A stretch of 55,182 nucleotides of DNA from Physcocola sp002396385 (GTDB lineage Bacteria > Bacteroidota > Bacteroidia > Bacteroidales > Paludibacteraceae). Of this stretch, positions 1 through 8,296 are shown in pieces. The notes under the pieces were generated by a model. The model was not told the DNA's origin. It ran no database searches and saw only the letters and a list, made by a program, of their open reading frames with translations. Position numbers and translations under genes: made by a program. Positions within the stretch are counted from its first letter, which is position 1. Each line of letters starts with the position of its first letter. Location of the stretch: the NCBI GenBank assembly GCA_946535435.1, contig CAMNDM010000024.1, positions 1 to 55,182 on the forward strand. The letters are read 5' to 3'.

Positions 1-15
1 ATTTTCTGTCCCTTT

Positions 16-261
16 TCACCCGTTAGAGTGGGTGGGCATGCTCCGTTTTTTCCAATTCATAGCCACTGCCATAAAAGCTGCACGTGAAAGGCGAATGCTC
101 GTCACCTCTCTGACTGCACCATTACCCAGTTCTGCCATTTCCGTTATCTCCACAAAATGCTCACATAGATGACAGGTTTGTTTTGACCTAACAAGCCATA
201 AGCCAGGCTGGATGACCTTCTCTAATGAATCAACGATTTCCGTACTTCTAAGATTTATGGT
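16..261 (-). other. Possible gene remnant downstream of the DUF262 pair
   Basis: An open minus-strand frame ends at a TGA at 16-18 and reads through 261 with coding-like composition, including a CHLC motif and a terminal segment rich in hydrophobic and basic residues. The only in-frame ATG (136-138) would give just 40 residues, so either the 5' end is lost or this is a relic. No family is recognised. It lies beyond the terminator of the DUF262 operon and is not part of it. Confidence 0.25.
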
Positions 262-269
262 ACAAAGAT

Positions 270-301
270 AAAAGAAACCTCTGCCGTTTTGGGGCAGAGG
301 T
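270..301 (-). terminator. Rho-independent terminator of the DUF262 operon
   Basis: A 9-bp perfect stem (277-285 with 293-301, 7-base loop) is followed on the minus strand by a T-rich run (276-270). It lies 30 bases past the stop of the second DUF262 gene. The outer arm ends in AGAGGTCA (296-303), the same octamer that ends the 52-bp repeats further right. Confidence 0.7.
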
Positions 302-332
302 CATAGAATAAAAATAGTAATTCTACAAAAAA

Positions 333-2867
333 TTACTCCTGAACGGAAATTGTAGAATTTGGATGCTTTGAAACCTCTATAAGAGTTTCAAGTTTCTGAA
401 TTAAAGTTTCCACCTCATTCAATTTTTGCGCATTAAAACAGTAATACTTTTCTGTTTCTTGCTTGGCATCAGGATTCATTATCTTGTAAGTTTGAGAAAC
501 ATCATCCATCAGATATACAAAATCACTACGGTACCATTGGAAGTTCTTTTCTTTATATGTGAAATTGATGTCTGAACCATATAGAAGAGTTGTTCCTGGG
601 ATAATATGACTATCTCTAACCACCACTCCTGGAGTATTTGCCATTAGTTCATCTCTTTTTTCTGCATTCAAAAAAACTCCAGTTCCACTGGGGAAAATAG
701 CCTTATGATTATGATAGTCACGTATCCATGAGTTAGGTATATTTTTACTGACAAAATCCAATAGAGTCGTGTTCGATAGTAAATATATTGTCCGTTCAGC
801 AAAACCCGCTGATTGTTGAGGTATTGGGATGATATTATTCTCTTCAAGCAGTAAATGATGGATAGGTCTACAATTATGCCTGTTAATAAGATAATACAAC
901 CACGTTTCTGGACGATTATTAAAAGTTCTATGCTTCCACCATATCACGTTCCAGAACGTTTCTGGGTCGAACCAACTGATCATCATTTTTAGTAATTTTG
1001 CATTTCGATAAGGCTCTTGCATTGCAGAAGCTTTGGTTGGTGTGTCTTCAAGGAAATAGCGCTGTACACACTCCCATTTAGTATCAAACAACTGCCAGTC
1101 AACTGTTCCGTTTTCATTTTGGAAAAGGAATCGGATACTTCCATTGAAGAATGCATAATGTTCAGCCTTTATAATGATGTCTTCCCATTTTTCTCCGTCA
1201 TCACGCGTCTTTCCATCAAGTATTTGTTTTGCCTTTTCAATTTCTTCATTCCATCTGCTTGAAAAGTCTGATGTGCTTTCTTCTTGTCTCATTTCTTTTA
1301 GACAATTATAAACATTATGACTATCCAATTTGTCAATATGTTCTATAGCTGTTCGTACAGCCATCGTACTTCTGATTTGTGGACGTCCATCCTCACCTTG
1401 ACCAGAAACAAGATTCCATACAACACGTAACCATTTTTTTAGAGATTCGTGATTCCCTTCTCCTTTTTCGAAATATTTGCAGACAGCAAAAAATACGATC
1501 CTTTGAACCTGAGTTAGCGTTGATACTTTAAGTATCTTATCGTTAGCATTGTTTGTAATCTCAATGTTGTTTGATTCCTCATCTATTATATATTGAGGGA
1601 TAAACTGGAAATCTGAATTCCAAGGGCACTCAGGTAATTTGTTCTTCTTTGAATAATTGAAATAATTGTTCAGGACTGCACGTAATTTTTTAAAGAAACG
1701 AAGGGGAATCCCTTTGTCATATTTATAGACATCAAAATCTTGATAAGCTATCTTGGTGTCATAATCATTGGGATTTCGGTTGTTTGAGTCATTCAAATAA
1801 CTATAGGAGATATTATTGTTTTCTTGAGCATAACTTTCATCACCTTTACCTATATCAAGAACATATTCTGAACGATTGTCACTTTTCTTTGCTGTAAACA
1901 ACTCGTTCCAAAAAAACCTATTCATAAATGCGAAGAATATCTCATCTATTTGGTTTAGTTTGTTCATTTTCCCATCTTTATCTATTATTCCTCGAGAACG
2001 ATTCTCCCAAAACAAATCCGTCCAATCTGTATCTAATTTAATGGGTATTCCATTTAAAGAATCCAGCAAATCTGACCACATGTTATTCGTATCACCCCCT
2101 TCTTCTGCTTGTTTTGTAATATAGCCAATCAAGTCTGCTTTAAAGTTTTCAAAACTGGTTAATTGTTTGCCACGAGCATTCATTTTAATATATAAATCAT
2201 CAGACAGGCCAAAATTATCAAGGGGGAGGTGATAGAAAATAATTATTTCCCTATTAGTCAACCTATGCCAATACTGGCAAAAAGAATCCTTGTTTGTATC
2301 TATAAACAATTCTTCTATTCCGTCAAGTATTCCGTCAAGAATGTCTTCACCTTTCTTGTTAGCTATTTTGGTACCGCCTATCATTCTCAACATAGATTGA
2401 ATCGTCGGATCTTGTTTCCACACAGAATAGAACCATGTTTGTTTTGTAATGAATCCAACGATGTTAGTTCCATCAAATGTCTCAAAGTGCTCTGGGATGC
2501 ATAAGTTTTGACAGAACTCGCGTGATGAGATACGAGTTTCATATGTAAAATGTCTAAAAATGTCACAGTTGTCTTCATTTAAGACTCCTGCTCGTAGAGC
2601 GATGTACCAGTGGAGCAGCCAAAGTGTTGTTAGTCGTTGCTGTCCATCCAATGGATTTATAATTTCACTTTCTGTTGACCCATAGACAAAATCCAATTTC
2701 ATTTCAGTGTCTTTATAGGGAAATTCATTGTCTAATGCCTTTTTTATATCTCCCAAAAAGATTTTGCGAAGATTCTCTTTTCCCAACCTTCCTTGAGCAT
2801 AATCTCGTTGGATAATAGGAATTTCAATATGATTTTCCTTTAAATAATTCCAAAAAGTCGTTTTCAT
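333..2867 (-). CDS. DUF262 (GmrSD-like N-terminal) protein, 844 aa
   Basis: The N-terminus has the DUF262 signatures: IPIIQRDYAQGR at residues 16-27 and DGQQRLT at 74-80. In the GmrSD/BrxU group of modification-dependent nucleases this fold is a ParB-like NTPase, so a DNA-targeting, phage-restricting role is the family-based expectation. The remaining 700 residues are long and unassigned, and I see no clear HNH/DUF1524 motif near the C-terminus. It is the second gene of a two-gene operon: its ATG is 4 bases after the stop of the upstream DUF262 gene, so translation is probably coupled. It could be the specificity or effector half of a two-protein system. The family assignment is firm; activity and target are unknown. 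Confidence 0.85.
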   Translation of the reverse strand: MKTTFWNYLKENHIEIPIIQRDYAQGRLGKENLRKIFLGDIKKALDNEFPYKDTEMKLDFVYGSTESEIINPLDGQQRLTTLWLLHWYIALRAGVLNEDNCDIFRHFTYETRISSREFCQNLCIPEHFETFDGTNIVGFITKQTWFYSVWKQDPTIQSMLRMIGGTKIANKKGEDILDGILDGIEELFIDTNKDSFCQYWHRLTNREIIIFYHLPLDNFGLSDDLYIKMNARGKQLTSFENFKADLIGYITKQAEEGGDTNNMWSDLLDSLNGIPIKLDTDWTDLFWENRSRGIIDKDGKMNKLNQIDEIFFAFMNRFFWNELFTAKKSDNRSEYVLDIGKGDESYAQENNNISYSYLNDSNNRNPNDYDTKIAYQDFDVYKYDKGIPLRFFKKLRAVLNNYFNYSKKNKLPECPWNSDFQFIPQYIIDEESNNIEITNNANDKILKVSTLTQVQRIVFFAVCKYFEKGEGNHESLKKWLRVVWNLVSGQGEDGRPQIRSTMAVRTAIEHIDKLDSHNVYNCLKEMRQEESTSDFSSRWNEEIEKAKQILDGKTRDDGEKWEDIIIKAEHYAFFNGSIRFLFQNENGTVDWQLFDTKWECVQRYFLEDTPTKASAMQEPYRNAKLLKMMISWFDPETFWNVIWWKHRTFNNRPETWLYYLINRHNCRPIHHLLLEENNIIPIPQQSAGFAERTIYLLSNTTLLDFVSKNIPNSWIRDYHNHKAIFPSGTGVFLNAEKRDELMANTPGVVVRDSHIIPGTTLLYGSDINFTYKEKNFQWYRSDFVYLMDDVSQTYKIMNPDAKQETEKYYCFNAQKLNEVETLIQKLETLIEVSKHPNSTISVQE

Positions 2868-2871
2868 AACC

Positions 2872-4761
2872 TCAATCCTCCAATTTGTTTAAACAATACT
2901 CGATATCATTTCTGTAGGCCACAGCATCAACGTCTCTTGTCCAATAGTTCGCATCGCTCATTGTGGTGGAATAATATTTCGTAAAAACATGTTTAGTGCA
3001 TGGTGGTACAAATGATGACTTGGCTTTGGTTTCTGCACTCAATTGAAGTTTTCCATCTTTGGTTATTTTAGGTACAGGAATTAATAAACCTTTGTCTTTG
3101 CCAATGATTACTCGCCGTTTCCCAGAGAAAATGGAATTTCCATAGCTACGATTAGTCGAAGAATCCAATAGTGTATAATTCCAGATCCGATTCTTTTCTT
3201 CTGTATTCCATTCGTTCGTTTGGGGAATATCCTTCTTTATTTCATTAAACAAAGAATTCTTACGATCTTCATTGACTTCCTCGAAATAGGTTATTATTTT
3301 CATTTGAATATCCTTGTCCGCGCTCAGGAAGATATTCAACAACCATTCTTTTTGAGTTGTAGTATCATCTTCTTCATTAGTCGTGTTAGAGTTAATATGT
3401 TCAACATCCCAATTTTCAAGTTTATATAAATGGAAAGGGAACTTATAGAAAACGCCTATCTGATATTTTTCGTTCTCTATGTTGTTTTTATTTTGGTTGA
3501 TAATGGTCTGAACATTATGGAATAGAAGAATAGGTTTACACTTGCCTTTATCACTTCCATCTTCCTTATATTGAAAGTCAAGTCGGGGACATTTATTTAT
3601 CTCCTTTTTTATTTCTTCTTTTAAAAACCTCACAAAAGAATCCTTATCTTCAGATTTATTCCATTCCGAAACGAGTTCGAATATGGAGTGTCTATATTCT
3701 ATCAAATAACCAATATAGTGGTATAGCTCCAAATCGTTGAACCACTCTTTGAATGTTTGGTGATATGCTTTAATTTCTTTCCAACATTGCTTAATTTTTG
3801 AAGAATTAGATTTGAGGTATTCGTAGAAATATCGGAAGGTTCTATAATCGTCAGAACCAATTGTTTTGTATTGTTCTTCACCTAATTCTAATTTATTCTG
3901 TTCGCATATTAGGTCAAAAATAAAATCTATCCTCGTTGGACGTTGATATCCTTTTTCGTTCAGGAACAGCCAGAACTCATCACTTTGTAATGAATACTCT
4001 ATACTGTCCCATTCACTTGCCATTTCTTGCTGCCTCAATTTCAGGTGATTGACATCATTAACATGAAAATTTGATCGATTTAGAAACAAAGCCTTAATGA
4101 GTTCCGCATTCGTCAGTGATATCTTTCCGATATTGAGACGGGTAAAAACCTTAATTGGGTCTTCTTCTATGGATTCGTACCAAATTACTCTAGTACGGTA
4201 GATGAATTTTGACTGGAAATCATTGTTATTAAAGGATGGCCCCATTTTATTCGCCCACTCGTGAATTGTACTATATGCTTGCTTCATATAGTAGTAATCA
4301 ATGTAATACTTAAAATCTTTACCTTGAGTTATGGCTTTTTGCTGCTCGCTGATTTCTAGTCTTTTTAATAAGTCGTAGCTATCATTTCTGGTCGCATATT
4401 TTATTGTAGGTAACATCGTTTTCTGTTTGCCGACCCACATTTCATTGAAATAATGAACGATTAAGAATATAGTGGTTAATCGTTGCTGTCCGTCAATAAC
4501 TTCATACCAATCTTTTTTGTCTGATTCATCTTCTAATCGGGCATCAGTCTCTTCCATCCCTTTTACAACTAATGGTTGTAGACAATACCATGTCTCTTCA
4601 TTAGTTTTCTTTAATGTTTCTGGTTTGAACTCATTTATATCATTCAACAGATCCTTTACCTGTTGTTCAGTCCATCGATATCCACGTTGGTAACTCGGTA
4701 TAAAGAACTTCATACTGAGGAGATCGCTAACAGTTTTAAGTCCAATCTTATTTTCTGCCAT
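2872..4761 (-). CDS. DUF262/DUF1524-type nuclease, 629 aa (GmrSD-like)
   Basis: First gene of the DUF262 pair. Residues 21-30 (IPSYQRGYRW) and 90-96 (DGQQRLT) are the DUF262 NTPase-like motifs. Around residue 450 the segment WDVEHINSNT resembles the degenerate HNH motif of DUF1524, the nuclease half of GmrSD. A single protein carrying both parts resembles fused GmrSD enzymes, which cleave DNA with modified cytosines. Two adjacent DUF262 proteins suggest a complex rather than a lone enzyme. The start lies only 5 bases from the 52-bp repeat at 4767-4818, so that repeat would lie in the leader or promoter region. Confidence 0.85.
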   Translation of the reverse strand: MAENKIGLKTVSDLLSMKFFIPSYQRGYRWTEQQVKDLLNDINEFKPETLKKTNEETWYCLQPLVVKGMEETDARLEDESDKKDWYEVIDGQQRLTTIFLIVHYFNEMWVGKQKTMLPTIKYATRNDSYDLLKRLEISEQQKAITQGKDFKYYIDYYYMKQAYSTIHEWANKMGPSFNNNDFQSKFIYRTRVIWYESIEEDPIKVFTRLNIGKISLTNAELIKALFLNRSNFHVNDVNHLKLRQQEMASEWDSIEYSLQSDEFWLFLNEKGYQRPTRIDFIFDLICEQNKLELGEEQYKTIGSDDYRTFRYFYEYLKSNSSKIKQCWKEIKAYHQTFKEWFNDLELYHYIGYLIEYRHSIFELVSEWNKSEDKDSFVRFLKEEIKKEINKCPRLDFQYKEDGSDKGKCKPILLFHNVQTIINQNKNNIENEKYQIGVFYKFPFHLYKLENWDVEHINSNTTNEEDDTTTQKEWLLNIFLSADKDIQMKIITYFEEVNEDRKNSLFNEIKKDIPQTNEWNTEEKNRIWNYTLLDSSTNRSYGNSIFSGKRRVIIGKDKGLLIPVPKITKDGKLQLSAETKAKSSFVPPCTKHVFTKYYSTTMSDANYWTRDVDAVAYRNDIEYCLNKLED

Positions 4762-4766
4762 ATTTA

Positions 4767-4818
4767 AAGGTGACCTCTATAAATTCACTTTATCGAATTG
4801 TTTAGGCTGTAGAGGTCA
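4767..4818. repeat. 52-bp direct repeat, copy 1 (9-bp inverted termini)
   Basis: This segment is identical over 52 bases to 6082-6133. Inside it, TGACCTCTA (4771-4779) and TAGAGGTCA (4810-4818) form 9-bp inverted ends around a 30-base AT-rich core. It sits directly upstream of the first DUF262 gene. It could be a very small non-autonomous element, a recombination site, or a duplicated regulatory region. Confidence 0.9.
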
Positions 4819-4910
4819 CATATTAACAGCCTATTCAACTTTTATTTTGTAAATATAATCTAAACCATCCAAATCACCCCTCCCAATTTTTATGTTGTTC
4901 AGCATAAAAA

Positions 4911-6056
4911 GAGACTTTTTTGGCAAATTTACGCAATGATCCATTCTGGGTTATACCTCAGAATCTGTGAGTATCTGCACATATTGTAGACCAGATTTGT
5001 TAAAGCTATGTTTGCCTTAGCCCGAACAATGCCAATGCCTCTAAAAATCAGTCCGCGCATCGACTGCTCCATAAAGCCAAACACATGCTCCACTCGGCTG
5101 CGTACTGTTGACTTTTCTCTATTGCTCTGCTTCTGTTTGTCTGTTAGAGGGTGGTTCCGAAAGCCTTTCTCACATATAATAGGCTTTACCCCTTTGTCCG
5201 TCAGTGCTCCTTCCAAACCTGTGTAGCCGGCATCGAGCCAGACTTCCTGACCTTTGTCTTCTTCTGTGATGAGGCCGGTAGCCTCTTTGGAATCGTGCAC
5301 GCTTGCGCTAGTCACAGCATAGCCGGTAATGAACTTGGTCTTTTTGTCAACCTTCACATGATCCTTGTACCCATAGAAACGCTCACCCCTCTTCTTGACC
5401 CAGCGGGCATCCACGTCCTTTTGGCACTTCTTATGTGGTTGGTCTTTCCAAAGTTCCGCTCCTTTACCTTCCTTTATCTTTTTGTTCTCTTCTTTTGTGT
5501 TGCGCTGCCTGGGGGCAACAACAAAACTGGCATCTATCATTTTACCCTCGTTCATTTTTATTCCCAACTCCTGCAGATGTAAGAGGAATATGGTGAAGAG
5601 CTCATCAGACGTGCCTTTTTGGGCAAACAGTTCACGGTATTACCAAATTGTCTTTTCATCGGGAACATCCTCATAACTGCTTATGCCTAAGAACTGGCGA
5701 AAACTTGTACGGTCCTTTATCTGGTACTCAGCCTGTTCGTCGCTTAGGCAGTACATTCTTTGTATGAACATGACCTTTATCATCAAAACTGGGTCGATGG
5801 GACGGCGTCCTGCATTCGAACGTCTGTCCTCTTTGGCAAGAACCGACTCTAGTTTTTCCCTGTACATCCCGAAATCCAGACATTGGGACAACATCTCCAA
5901 CGGATTGCCCATTTTTGACAGTTCATTCATAGTGTATTGTTCTTCAAACAACGATTTTGTGGTGTTTTGATGATATTTCTGCATATTTTGTTGACTTTAC
6001 ACTATAAATATACGCATAATATATTAATTATCAAAACTTTAATTTATAGAAGTCCC
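4911..6056 (-). mobile_element. IS5-family insertion sequence, decayed
   Basis: The transposase remnant is bracketed by imperfect inverted ends: the outward sequences starting GAGACTT at 4911 and, on the opposite strand, GGGACTT ending near 6056. An ATAAAA flank is seen on both sides (about 4904-4909 and 6059-6064), which could be a target duplication but may be chance in AT-rich DNA. The boundaries are tentative. Confidence 0.55.
4929..5984 (-). pseudogene. IS5-family transposase with an in-frame stop
   Basis: Two collinear segments in the same frame make up an IS5-type DDE transposase of about 350 residues. The N-terminal part (5640-5984) has the GRRPIDPVLMIKVMFIQ and SFRQFLGISSYEDVPDEKTIW segments typical of the family. 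The C-terminal part (from about 5639 to 4929) has the catalytic-core segments KTKFITGYAVTSASVHDS and WLDAGYTG and the RSRVEHVFGFME helix. They are separated only by a TAA codon at 5640-5642, with no frameshift, so a single nonsense change inactivated it unless the stop is read through. It probably cannot transpose on its own. Confidence 0.9.
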
Positions 6057-6081
6057 CTATAAAAACATTGCTATTTGAGTT

Positions 6082-6133
6082 AAGGTGACCTCTATAAATT
6101 CACTTTATCGAATTGTTTAGGCTGTAGAGGTCA
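6082..6133. repeat. 52-bp direct repeat, copy 2
   Basis: Exact match to 4767-4818 in the same orientation, with the same inverted 9-bp termini (TGACCTCTA / TAGAGGTCA). It ends 4 bases before the point where the DUF1016 pseudogene frame stops, so it may mark a recombination joint. Together the copies bracket 1.26 kb containing the IS5 element. Confidence 0.9.
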
Positions 6134-6137
6134 TGTT

Positions 6138-6707
6138 TTACAGACCAAACACTATCTTTCGTGATCGACCTCCTACAACAAGTTCTTTCTACCTACCAAG
6201 AAAAGCAAAGCCTGTTCCTAGCTCCAGCAAAAGGTCTGTCACATTTTTTGTAAGAGCTTCTTCCAACTCTGCCTCGTCATAAATTTCATGTTCAACCGTA
6301 GCAAAGCCGAAATCATAGTTTTCTTTCAGAACCTCCTGAACTAGCTTGCTTTGCAATGCTGGCAGATGGTCGCTAAAGTTGTTAACAATCTTACCTTGAT
6401 GCTCATAGAGGTTTGCCTTGATGCAGTTAGCAAGAGAATTACGACTTAATCCTTGCTCAATGGTTTTACCAACATAGAATAATGCTTCATCTATGGATTT
6501 ACATTTCGTTATGATATCAACATGATGCCCCCAAGGAACAAGTGCAAATGGTTGCGGAAATGCCACTCCTATTTCGTCATTGGTTTTTGAAACGAGGTGC
6601 TGTCTTTCTCCAACAGATTGTTGGAGTTTTTTTAATCGATTCAAATCGTCCTTCGTAATTTTATTTAAGTTCAATGCAAAGGTGTTAACATTTTTTCGAA
6701 TAGCCAT
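6138..6707 (-). pseudogene. Truncated DUF1016 (YhcG-like PDDEXK nuclease) gene
   Basis: The segment FALVPWGHHVDIITK and the following helices match the middle of DUF1016/YhcG-family proteins, which have an N-terminal DNA-binding domain and a C-terminal PD-(D/E)XK nuclease and often sit beside restriction or toxin-antitoxin genes. Here the frame hits a TAG (6189-6191) just after LELGTGFAFLGR, where the nuclease domain begins. It then continues in frame for 16 codons (KELVVGGRSRK...) to a TAA at 6138, beside the 52-bp repeat. The nuclease core is therefore gone, and the N-terminal domain also looks short. A non-functional stump is the simplest reading. Confidence 0.8.
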
Positions 6708-7202
6708 AATAAAGGCTTTCTTTTTATGCTTTTATAACGAATTTGTAGCCGAATCATTAACATTTGTACTTCTCGCATGGCATTATTACACCTCAGTTAT
6801 TAATAATCTAACAGCATTAAAATCAGCAAGGTTTATCCAAATGCCTTGTTTTTATCCCAATTTGAGACTAAATTTTGATTACTTTTGCCATATATGCATT
6901 AAAAAAATGTCAAGATTGGCAGTTTTTTAATGTAAAACTTGTGTGGAAGTACAAAAACGTCATTTTTGCTCCGTAAAAAGTTGCCAATACTGGCAGACAT
7001 ATAATGTATACGATGGAGATAAAAGAGTTCGGTATCTAAGGCTGCTGATAGAAAGTTGATGCCTTTGAATGAACATTGGACATCTATCTTATCCATGTCG
7101 GAGTAAACAAACAAGCCGATTGTTTATTTTCTTCTTCTGTCCCTTACTTTTCTGCCTATCATGTTGTTTTTATGCTTTTTCTCTGGCTTTCTTTCTGAGT
7201 TT
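6708..7202. other. Gene-free AT-rich interval with an imperfect 23-bp repeat
   Basis: No convincing gene lies here. Two similar 23-base sequences (6912-6934 and 6986-7008, 17 of 23 bases equal) share the pattern TGGCAG, six bases, AATGTA. They might be protein-binding sites or decayed insertion-element ends. Short open frames in this interval lack coding character. Confidence 0.35.
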
Positions 7203-7233
7203 TTTGTTTTTGTGACAGAATAATTTAACTTTG
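7203..7233 (+). promoter_or_regulatory. Bacteroidota-type promoter of the 7251 lipoprotein gene
   Basis: TTTG at 7203-7206, a 19-base spacer, and TAACTTTG at 7226-7233 match the -33/-7 consensus of the Bacteroidota primary sigma factor. The predicted start of transcription (about 7240) leaves a leader of only about 10 bases before the ATG at 7251. Confidence 0.75.
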
Positions 7234-7250
7234 CGAAAACAACTTATTTT

Positions 7251-7886
7251 ATGGCAAACAAAATACTTAAACTGTTTACAGTGACTTCACTGTCTGTTGT
7301 CTTGGCATCGTGCAATTCTCCTTCTGTTGAACGTAAGGATGCCGGCGTTTCTGTTAATGATTCTGTTCCTGCGTGCGATACCATGCTTGTGCGTGTGGCC
7401 GATTGTGGACTCCGTTCTATGTCGTTGGTGAAAGAGGGTACCTATGGTAACGATACCTTCCGTGTTGTGGTTACCGACAGCACCGTTCACAATGGAAAGT
7501 TCTTCCCTAACAACCTGCTGAAGGTTGTTCTTGGCAAAGATACCAGCGGGCAGAGTGTCTGCAGGTATTATGCGAATGCTGACGACAACTACACTTACGC
7601 CCTTTTGTCTTTTGCCGGTAAGTGGACCAAGGAATTCCCTTCTAAAACAAAAGACAAGGTGACGGTTGATGTGCTGTTGGGCGTTAAGGGCGACGCTTCT
7701 ATCAAAGGCATGAACGCGCTCTCGTTCCGTAACTGGGAATTTGCCGACCTCGAATACAAGTCTATTGTTATTAAGGGCGATAAGGAACTTGACGGTAAAA
7801 CGGTTGAATTCGCCGATACGGCCAGCATTGTCGACGGCCAGTTGGTGGTGAAGGGTGGTTTCACTTACCAGAAAGTGGAGGAGTAA
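7251..7886 (+). CDS. Predicted lipoprotein of unknown function, 211 aa
   Basis: The N-terminus MANKILKLFTVTSLSVVLASC is a lipoprotein signal peptide with a lipobox ending in Cys-20/21, so the mature protein should be anchored to a membrane, probably the outer one. The rest looks like a small beta-rich periplasmic domain with many short alternating polar/hydrophobic strands and no recognisable catalytic motif. The ATG is well placed after the promoter at 7203-7233. It is a single-gene unit between a decayed patch and convergent genes. Some small Bacteroidota lipoprotein DUF families look similar, but I cannot assign one. Confidence 0.8.
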   Translation: MANKILKLFTVTSLSVVLASCNSPSVERKDAGVSVNDSVPACDTMLVRVADCGLRSMSLVKEGTYGNDTFRVVVTDSTVHNGKFFPNNLLKVVLGKDTSGQSVCRYYANADDNYTYALLSFAGKWTKEFPSKTKDKVTVDVLLGVKGDASIKGMNALSFRNWEFADLEYKSIVIKGDKELDGKTVEFADTASIVDGQLVVKGGFTYQKVEE

Positions 7887-8014
7887 ATCTTTATGATCCG
7901 CTTTATTTGCAAAGTGGGTATAATAATTATTCATAAGGCAGTGGCGTTACGTTTGGCCACTGCCTTTTTTGTTTTTGTTGTAGGTTGTTTTCTTTATGCT
8001 GTCTGGTGTTTGCG

Positions 8015-8203
8015 TTACCGCTTTTTCTTGTCCTTTTGGTTGAATAATACTACGGCTGTTACCGCTAATACGAAAGCAAGAGGAACTCCCCATATAAAAT
8101 ACCCCCTTTCTCCTGTAAGCATTACCATTAACGGCATGCATAGTAACGAGAGGAGGCCTGTCCCGAGAAGGAGGATTAATAGATAGAGCACTGTTTTTTT
8201 CAT
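8015..8203 (-). CDS. Small membrane protein, 62 aa
   Basis: MKKTVLYLLILLLGTGLLSLLCMPLMVML forms one membrane segment, and FIWGVPLAFVLAVTAVVLF a second, ending in a basic tail (NQKDKKKR). This two-helix hairpin with a positive C-terminus is a plausible real product, although the gene is short and no family is recognised. It is separated from the DUF4197 gene by a strong terminator, so it would need its own promoter. Confidence 0.55.
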   Translation of the reverse strand: MKKTVLYLLILLLGTGLLSLLCMPLMVMLTGERGYFIWGVPLAFVLAVTAVVLFNQKDKKKR

Positions 8204-8240
8204 GAACTTGTTGCGGATTGGTTTTGTAGACTTTATTGGT

Positions 8241-8281
8241 AAAAAAAATGCCCTGAAAAAACGGGTTCGCTTTTTCAGGGC
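8241..8281 (-). terminator. Terminator after the DUF4197 gene
   Basis: An 11-bp perfect stem (8250-8260 with 8271-8281, 10-base loop) is followed on the minus strand by a T-rich tract (8249-8241). It closes the flavin reductase-glycosyltransferase-DUF4197 series. Confidence 0.85.
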
Positions 8282-8296
8282 AATAAGGGGAGATGA

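Noticed and set aside
6899..7114. 71-codon minus-strand frame in the gap before the lipoprotein gene
   Set aside because: No signal, domain or credible start context; its composition follows AT-rich non-coding DNA.
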